This document shows positions 55,807 through 64,000 of a stretch of DNA of 64,000 nt, piece after piece. This stretch comes from Circinella minor (Eukaryota > Mucoromycota > Mucoromycetes > Mucorales > Lichtheimiaceae), in assembly GCA_016758965.1 (NCBI GenBank), contig JAEPRB010000075.1:62001-126000 (forward strand). Direction: 5' to 3'. The number at the start of each line of letters is the position of its first letter. Position 1 is the stretch's first letter. The notes under the pieces were generated by a model that was not told the DNA's origin, searched no databases, and saw only the letters and a list, made by a program, of their open reading frames with translations. Position numbers and translations under genes: made by a program.

Positions 55807-56984
55807 TTTTATTTTATTTTATTTTTGTAATAAAAAGACAATAAGAAAAAAGAAAAGAAAAGAATGGAGATCGACGTTTAGGTTCCGGAACCTTTTTATT
55901 ACAACCTTTCACCCGACTTGCTTGAGTGTATGACAAAAAAAAAAAAAAAAAGTCAGCGAAACCAAAACTTTTGTCCCTTTTTATATTTTTATAATGAAAA
56001 GTTATTCTATGATCAGATATTAACAACTTTCTATTAATCGTTATTGTTATATAATTTTAAATCAGAGTCTATATTTATTATACTATTAACCTCTATTATT
56101 TAAAATCATTTTAGTCTATACTTTTTACATTGACAATAGTGATGTTACACAAACAAAGCTAACCGGGCATTAAAAGGTTTGCTTAAACTATTATTAACTC
56201 TACTTTCCATCGTCTTGTAGTTTTCTTTATTGTTTTCATTTAGTAATAAGTTTATATAAAATGGTTTATTCAAAAGTTACTCTTATGTACTTCTATAACA
56301 AATTGTTCTTTTTTTCTTTATAGTTTCCAATAAGAATTAATTGTATCCCCCAGAAAGCTATATATAGTAAGATGTTAACAAGTGAAACAGTTATCATTTA
56401 ATTTTCTATGTATTGGTTTTTGACACAAAATTAAGTATTTTATGTATCTAATTTGACCACATTATAGTTAATAATACGAATTTCTTCTAATACTTGCTTT
56501 CAAAAAAAAAATGTTACGTTATACTTTATTAATAATATTAAACACACTGTTTTATTATGCATAAATACAACAAATAGGTTAAAAATAAATCGATTTGGTC
56601 TAACTTAATAATTATAAATATAATAAATAAGGGGAATAAATTCATCTAATTTATATTACAAGAAACAATTTAGTTATTACCTATAGTAAACCAAATAAGT
56701 ATACTATATCATCATTAATATTTGTACTACTATATAATGTACTATATAAAAAAAAATTATCATCTCAACTAGAATGAATGATTAGTAATAGTAATAATAA
56801 TAATAATAAAGGATAAATTCATTACTGCTTATCTCTTTATATTAAACTTTCTTTACGTCAATCGGGGTTATTTAATGTTACAACCTTTTTACAGTTGTAA
56901 AGTAGTTCCTCCTCCAAATTCTTTTTTTTTTTTTGTAACAAAATATCATTTCTCCCTTTCGTTCAAAATAGAACATAATATAAT
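55807..56984. other. divergent promoter region of metacaspase and RING gene
   Basis: About 1.18 kb, AT-rich, with a poly-A run at 55934-55951 and ATA/AAT repeats (56790-56810). No gene supported. Confidence 0.55.
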
Positions 56985-59045
56985 ATGTCAGGAGTCATAG
57001 CTCTAAATTATTTTTGCTATCAATGTCAAGCAAATACAAATGTATTTCGAGCACCCATCCCAATATGTGTTACATGTAATTCACGCTTTGTTGAAAAGGT
57101 AACTTAATAAACCTTTATCTTTTCTTCAATAAAAGAAACAAAAAAAAAAAAAAGGCATGGGGGCCTGAATCAGAAGTGTTCTACAAAAAATATTTAAAAA
57201 ATGACGAGAGGAACTCTTATCCAGATTTATTTTCGTTTTTTATATCCATAAATTTATTACCAATGACTTAAAAAAAATGATAATGCATAAAAAAAAAATT
57301 ACAAATAGATTCGTGAAGACAATGAAAATGAATGGAGATTGGACGAAAATGGGGAACCCGATCAAATAAGTGAAGAATTAAATAGTAGACTTTCATTTCA
57401 ACTTGGTCGAGAACAAGACAATGATAATAATAGTAATAGTTCAAGTTCTACAGAGGAACCAGTAACAGATGATGGTGACGAGAATTATGAAGATATTGAT
57501 GAATACGAAGAGGATGATGATGAAGAAGAAGATACTGACGACGACGAAGATGATGATGATTCTGATCTTGAATTTCAGCCATGGAGAAGATATTATGATG
57601 AGGATTATAGTGAAGATGAAGAAGAAATATTTTTAAATCCTTGGAGAAGATATTATAGACGTGCTGCTGAAGAAGACTCAGTTGCTCAAAATGATGGACT
57701 TGATGATAATAATAGTCTGTTAACCGAAGTAGACCATGATCACTACCTTCATCATGATTATCATCATCACAGTCATTTACATTCTGATGTTATCCCAATG
57801 GTTGAACATTTATTAAGGTATAAGAAGAAAGTTAGTTTGACTACTTTGGCTTACATGGGATTATCAAAATTATTAAATCGATATCTTTTTTTTTTCTTTA
57901 ATAGTACACTTTCAGCTAGAGTAGAAAGATTAGAGGGTGATGGTTCTGAACATCCATTGAGTAGTATGTTGCAAAATATGCTTCATAATCTTGATAGGTA
58001 ACCAAAAAGAAAGATTACTAGTTGGAGGGGGAAAAAAGAAGAAGTGGGTACAATATCAAGTAAAATACTCACATTAGTTTTGATTACAGTCCTGTGCAAC
58101 GTGTCGCTGCATCTTCAGAACAGATTGAAAAACTTGAAAAAAGGAAACTTCAAGATGGAGATATAGGTAAAACATGTTTTGCTTTTTCATTCACACATAC
58201 GTCCTCTCTTTTCTCCTCAACTCTTTCATTATTATTTCCCTATTCGAGACAAAAAAAAAAAGGAGCTGGAAAGAAAGGTTTTGATAATATATTAATACGT
58301 ATATAATCATTTAGATGTGGAAACTGAATGTATTATTTGTCAAGACATATTTGGTATCAATGCTGAACTTATCAAAATGCCTTGTAAACATGAATATCAT
58401 GGAAAATGTATTCGTCATTGGCTAAGTGTTAGTACAACTTGTCCAATGTGGTAAGAATCATTATTATAATATGAATGCTGATACCAAAAAAAAAAAAAAT
58501 TCAATAAACTTCTCTTACTAAATTAAAAAATTAGTCGATCGTCATTACCAGCAGATGAACGATTACCACCATGTCCCGCATCAGAAGATGGAGAACAACA
58601 ACATCAAAATGAACGTAATGATACATCACATAGAGCAAGAACATTTACTTTTCAATCACCAGCTGGTAGTACAACTGTAGGTATTTGGGTAGCTGATCCA
58701 AATGCACTTCCACCTGGATTACAACATCTCGATCCACACTATGTTGAAAATGAGGATGAACATTATCATGAAAACGATGAAGATAACGATAATGAACTCG
58801 AAAATGATTCTTATGATTATGATGGTTTATACGATGAATTCGATGAAAATCACAATGAGGTCGATGATGATGATGATGAAGATGATTTATTACGGAATTT
58901 TGGACATCCAATATTACGCATGTGTCCGCATGGTTTTCCTCATCCAGTAATACCAACATTACGACAAAATCTATCCAATACAAGTACAAGAAGGGAACAA
59001 CAACAAAATCCTCAGCAATTTAATCCAATGGATGAAGTAGATTAA
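56985..59045 (+). CDS. RING-H2 E3 ubiquitin ligase, RNF115/RNF126-like
   Basis: Six exons: 56985..57098, 57309..57817, 57905..57997, 58090..58166, 58315..58450 and 58535..59045, about 479 residues. The N-terminal zinc ribbon (YFCYQCQANTNVF, PICVTCNSRFVE) matches the BCA2-type finger of RNF115/126, which binds ubiquitin. A very acidic middle region with two copies of PWRRYY follows, then a helical stretch. The RING-H2 is ECIICQDIF...MPCKHEYHGKCIRHWL...CPMC. The C-terminus is again acidic, with a basic Gln-rich tail. Expected role: E3 ligase in cytosolic protein quality control or endosomal sorting. The 87-nt intron at 57818..57904 is in frame and stop-free, so it could also be retained. Confidence 0.9.
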
Positions 59046-59450
59046 ATTACAAACCTTTTAAGTGGGGATTCAAACACTTTAATATTCAATAGAACTTTTA
59101 TCTTAACAAAAAAAAAAGTATCTATCTTCCCAATCTAATCATCAAAAGTTCAATCTCTATATAAATATATCCAAAATTCCATTTCTTTTTTCACTCTTGA
59201 AATCTGTTTTTATATTACTCGCATTAGTTCCCTTCAAGTACATACTTACATATAACTACAGTTCAATCCCCTGTATTATTATCCTCCTTAGCAATTTGTG
59301 ATTTTCAAATCAAAAATATATACTATGTAAATAATACTGTTTGCCTTTTCTTTTAATAATATTGTTATGCTTATTTATTTAATGCGACGAAATTGAGTTA
59401 ACTATATATAAATCTGTATAAATTTTGCATGAAAAAGCTAAAGAGAATAT
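59046..59450. other. short region between convergent RING and SMG1 genes
   Basis: About 405 bp of AT-rich 3' flank. No gene. Confidence 0.6.
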
Positions 59451-62400
59451 TTAAACCCAGCTTGTCCAACCTTCATACATAGCACAAAGATTATCTACAG
59501 AAATAGATTGATCCACAACTTTCGTTACTTGTTCGGATACACTCATTTTATGCTGTGATCCAAAATCTCTGCCTTCCAATTTAGATCTTATTCTTCTCAT
59601 AATATTTAATACTTGTGTATCTCGTCTTTGTTGTTGTTGTTGTTGTCCGCCTATTTATTTAAAGTTAGCATCTATCCCTTTTCTATAGGTCTTTGTTTTT
59701 TTTTTGTCCTTTCATAGAGAAAATAACTAACCATGAACATTCTGTTGATCTTGAGATGATGACTGGACTACTTGTTTGGTTTGCCCCACAAATTCTTTGG
59801 ATCTATCATCCAAGACTTGTAAAGGTGAAGACGATTGTTCAGGGAAATTATCTACATCGGTTGAAGTATCATGTGTTGTTGTCGTGGTTGTTGTTGTTGT
59901 AGATAATGCTGGTTGCTGTTCACGAGGTTCATCTGGACGATCCGCTCCAAATTCTTCCAGTGTACGAAGCGCTGCAAATAAATCTTGGATTTTAACATTG
60001 AACGTTTGAATAGATTCATTCTAAATATCATGTTGTAAGCGATCAAATATATACATATTAGCAACCGACATTGACTGAATATTACTACTATCCATATACG
60101 TGTGTGCTATATCTAGCTTACCAAATGAGAATAAGTCCAATCTTCTGCTACTGCGTTCAGCTTTGTAATAATACTATGGATTGAAGAAAGTGAATCCAAT
60201 ACAACCTAATTATTATTAATTTGTTTACAACATTAAAAAGAAAAAAAAAAGTTAATAAATATTTTCGATTAAACACTATAGAAATAATTAATTCTTACCT
60301 TTGCACTATGTTGTGCGGGACTTAAATCATTTTCTATATCCACGTCAATAACTGCAATAGATTCTAATAATGATACAACACCATCCACGGGAGATCTAAT
60401 TACACAAATTGTTTTGTAAATATTATGCAATTCCTTTCGGACTTCTCGCAAAATATCGGGAGAAACGTACTAAAATAATTGTTTGAAATGAATAAGTTTG
60501 AAAGAAAAAAAAAAGTTATTTAATCATAGAGAAAGAGGGGGGAAAAAAGTACTTACAATTGAATTATCATCGACATTGTTTGTTGGTCCGTCACTATTGT
60601 AATAATTTACATTATTAATCTCATGAAATTTATATTTTTTTGTTTCTTATTATTCATATCATTAACTAATAATAGTTAATTTATATACCTAATCTCTCCA
60701 ACCATGAATGGTTCTAAGTTATCACCAATTTCTTTACCAATAATCATAGCTTGAGTAAAACCTTCACGGCAGCTTTCCATATGATTTATTATCTCATATA
60801 TATCCATTATTGTGGTACACTATTCCATTTAACTGAATTAGTATCCGCAGATATTAACATTAGTAAAAAGAGATATAATATACCTTTTTAAGTTCATTAT
60901 GATATACTGATTTCCAAACATTTTGAGTACTACTAAGCTGAGGAACATGCTTGACTAAGTTTGTATACATCTCATTGAGAACATGTAAAGTATTTCCGAT
61001 ACCATGTAAACGTTCTGGACCATCTGCCATACGTGCAACCAGCTGTTGGTGTTAAGAGAAACAAAAGATTTAATAAATGATTTTTTTTGTTGAGAATAGA
61101 ATATTATTAATTAAACAAAGACATGGAAACTTACTGGTTCTGGTAAAAGTGGTCGTCTAGTTTGAATATATGGTGCATTATACCAATGAAAACGAGTAAT
61201 ATCAGCTTCATATTTCTGTAATCCGGATGCATATTTTGTTATACGTGATTTGACCTGTATATTGATATGTGTATATAGAAAATAAGTTATTATTAATTAT
61301 GATGATCGTTGTTGTATTAAGTATTCAAACAAGAGAAAAAAAATTATTATTACTAACCGTTTCCATGATACAGTTTTTTGCAGCAGTGCCACATAATTGG
61401 CGAAGCAAACTATCGTGGGATGTTTTGGATTCCGTAATAGTAGATTGAGATTGATCCGCTGTATCAGGTAATCTTTGCCTCAATCCTTGAATTAGAGTGG
61501 TTACAAAGGGAATGAATATAGAATTAACGTATCCAGTAGTAAAAATTTTTATCTGTTGTCCGATTACTGTACTGCAAGTGACACCCCAAGTGGAGATGAG
61601 TGAAGTCGTCCATCCTTCTTGAGGTACGCTTTCAATATGTTTTAAGCACTCTTTCATGAGACACATAATAAGCTATAAAAAAACAATACATGGATCAATT
61701 GATGAATTCTAATTCTTTCTCTTCAAGTACATTATCCTTACCCGTTTTTTAAGACGAGCATAAGTTTCAATAGCAGAGTCCATGCCGGATAATCCCATTT
61801 CAGAAACAACGACCTATAATGGAAAAGATATATGTATATATGTATGTCAGTGTTTTTTATATATCTCAATAGTATTGCTTTCTTATATTCATCCCTTTAT
61901 AAACATTACCTTAGCTATGTTATAGAATCTATCCAAATTTTCAAATGGCTTTTGAATAAGTTGGTAAATTGGATTTACAGTAGAATATTGTTTTCCACCA
62001 CCAATCTTTATAAAAATGAAAATAAAAAGCAATTATTAGCAAGATATCCATGTTAAAGTACGTGATTAGTAATTATTACCAGAACATCAATAGGTGCAGT
62101 ATTAAAGAAATTTTGTAATTCGATCATTTGCGACTTTGTTCGTTGACCATCTTCAATAAGTCCTTCAAATATAGTATTACAGACCGAGAAACAGTCATCT
62201 TCTATTAAGTAAAGAGATTTCGCGCATGGCACAAAGCCTTTTAGTGCATTAAGTTCAGCTGTATCAAATTGTTCACCAAGACCTAAAGACATGAAATATT
62301 ATATTGTTAATAATTGTTTATATTATTTTTATCAAATAGTATATGCATATACACTGAGTTTTTTTTTTTATCTTACCGCGGAAAGCATCCACGTAACATT

Positions 62401-64000
62401 GTAAATAGATAGTTAACCCAAGCAGTCCATTGATATATGTAACATGTCCAAATGGACCAATATGGCAGTGTTGTTCTAATGTTTGCAAATTTGTAGGTAG
62501 TACTGGAATCAAGTCAAGTTGTTGTGATGATTCCATACCAGCTGTTGCTGTAACAGCAGCAGCAGAAACAGCAGTAACACCAACAGTAGTTGTAGCATTT
62601 GTTGTTGTATATTCTTGATCATCACTTTCAAGTCGTCGAAATGCTGTTTCAATAACCATCAATGAATCTACCAATTCATTTGTGATTACTCGTGGATTTT
62701 GACGTGTCAAAGTATGCACCTCAGCTTGTAGTTTGGATAAGTCTTGAACAGGATAAAGATTAAATTGTCTTGTTGCTTCATCAATCCTTGCAAGTGCTTG
62801 AGCAATAATGTTGGCATAGTTGAATGCTGTACTTTCAAGATTCTGCATAAATTGAGAGAAATGTTCCTGTTGTATTCGTTCCCATACTTCTTCTGCCTTA
62901 TTTTTAGCAAACGATTGTTCGATCAATTCTTGTAATGCTGGCCATATGGAACAACAATCTTGCAATAAAAGTTTTCGAGCAACAGGTTGCATCAAGCTTT
63001 TGTAGGTGCGAATTTCCTCAAAACATTGATGATAGACCGCATTCTTTTGAGCGATCCATGACAATAATGTTTGCAAGAATTCTTCAAAATCTTCTCCAGC
63101 GTTAGAATCAATGCTTTTGAATATCTCGGCTGACAAGTAAGATTCTTTGAGTAATGTTTCAACAAATGTATTCTATACATATAATAATTAAGTTAGATAA
63201 TAGTTATATAATTCCAATAAAAAAAACATTTTCTACCTTTGTTAATGACACCAAAGTGCTACCATGTTTATATGCCCACTTGGAACATTCTTGAACGAAT
63301 AAATAAATATTTTTCTTTGCTTGATCAACAAAACTTTCATCTTCTACTTCATCATCACTGCCATCATCAATTGCTTGTTGCTGAAGCTCTTGAAGCGATT
63401 TTTGTTGAGTATGTCGTAGCTTATCTGTTACAGCCGAAAGAGCCTTTGTGACATCATGTTGACGTTTTTCATAATCGTTACGCTTTTCACCTACGATTAT
63501 CCAATATAAATTTTAGGTTACCAGAAAAAAAAATAACGAAAAGAAAAAAAAAACCAGATATATTACCGAGTCGCTTAGCAACCAAACCAAGATTGATCTG
63601 CAGCTCCATGACTTGTCGCTCTTCCAGTTCTTCAGCTTCGGTTGCCCAATGTACCAATGGATCATATACAAACGCATCTAAAAGTGTCATAAGTACTTCT
63701 TTGTGCTTTCGCAACACACGTAACGTCTCTTCGGCAGCAGTACGAAAGACGCCATCCGTTCCTGTGACACCAAGTGCATTGAACAAATTTTGTGTCAGAC
63801 GGAACGGGACTAATTCAGGCACACGCAGCTGTCGACCCTTCTCAAAACAAACATTGTAATCAATATGAATTACTTCGCCGGATTGATAATCAATCAAAAT
63901 ATTATCTAAATGTCGATCACCTAAACCAATAATATATCCGATAACAGACATGACAGCAAGTGATCGACTCAGCGATGTACTTTTCTGTAACCACCCAGCT
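59451..64000 (-). CDS. SMG1: SMG1 PI3K-related kinase, C-terminal part (partial)
   Basis: The gene enters from the right edge. Fifteen exons are visible: 63566..>64000, 63237..63490, 62377..63172, 62080..62282, 61910..62005, 61742..61813, 61358..61672, 61135..61254, 60884..61042, 60689..60819, 60557..60593, 60299..60469, 60122..60205, 59732..60020 and 59451..59650. The kinase part shows the catalytic loop (GLGDRHLDNILID) and the DFG-equivalent (VIHIDYNVCFEKG), followed by SMG1-specific FRLTQNLFNALGVTG. A long helical insert separates the kinase from the FATC end, as in SMG1. The FATC tail is MSVSEQVTKVV...NLCAMYEGWTSWV, close to animal SMG1 (LYEGWTAWV). SMG1 phosphorylates UPF1 at S/TQ sites in nonsense-mediated decay. 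The insert is shorter than in animals. Confidence 0.96.

Noticed and set aside
55560..55830. Frames opposite or offset to the metacaspase prodomain
   Set aside because: They arise from the CCA/CCT repeat in other frames.
58645..58989. 114-codon minus-strand frame rich in His
   Set aside because: Antisense shadow of the Asp/Glu-rich tail of the RING ligase.

Overview
This is an AT-rich nuclear window from a fungus. It has many short introns with GT-AG ends and U/AT-rich tails, homopolymer tracts and microsatellites between genes, and compact genes on both strands. A full-length UPF1 together with an SMG1 kinase, an MT-A70 methyltransferase with a Myb-like domain, a saposin-type sphingomyelinase, a type I metacaspase and an FBW7/Cdc4-type F-box protein point to an early-diverging lineage, most likely Mucoromycota. 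That placement is an inference from gene content and composition. No virus, transposon, CRISPR array, rRNA or convincing tRNA gene was seen.

Layout, left to right. A PX-domain sorting nexin is cut by the left edge (minus). A Cdc4/FBW7-type F-box WD40 protein follows (minus, 1.6-4.6 kb). A poorly resolved coiled-coil locus lies at 6.6-7.5 kb. A run of minus-strand genes follows: acid sphingomyelinase-like phosphodiesterase (8.0-10.5 kb), the U3 snoRNP protein RRP9 (10.7-12.9 kb), a tiny putative gene (13.0-13.3 kb) and UPF1 (13.6-17.7 kb). CCZ1 (plus, 19.0-21.4 kb) meets an MT-A70 methyltransferase (minus, 21.4-24.6 kb) tail to tail. DHX16/Prp2 (minus, 25.7-29.7 kb) and a PEX39/KPWE-domain gene (plus, 30.3-31.1 kb) diverge. 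A 5-kb gene-poor stretch holds one small membrane-protein gene (33.2-33.7 kb). Then come a Myb/SANT-like protein (plus, 36.9-37.9 kb), a class I glutamine amidotransferase (minus, 39.8-40.9 kb), two tandem monocarboxylate-transporter-like MFS genes (minus, 41.1-46.0 kb), ALG6 (minus, 47.9-50.1 kb), a family X DNA polymerase (plus, 50.4-53.0 kb), a metacaspase (minus, 53.4-55.8 kb), a RING-H2 E3 ligase (plus, 57.0-59.0 kb) and the C-terminal part of SMG1 (minus, 59.5 kb to the right edge).

Most genes are unrelated housekeeping functions, but UPF1 and SMG1 act in one pathway: SMG1 phosphorylates S/TQ sites on UPF1 in nonsense-mediated decay, and this UPF1 has S/TQ-rich ends. Gene models below were built by hand. 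Exon phases were checked and the complete models sum to whole codons.

The most unusual observations are: a 2-nt exon (GG) apparently required at the same place in both transporter paralogues; three introns that seem to start with GC; an MT-A70 enzyme fused to a Myb-like domain; and a GC-rich structured island that may be a non-coding RNA gene.
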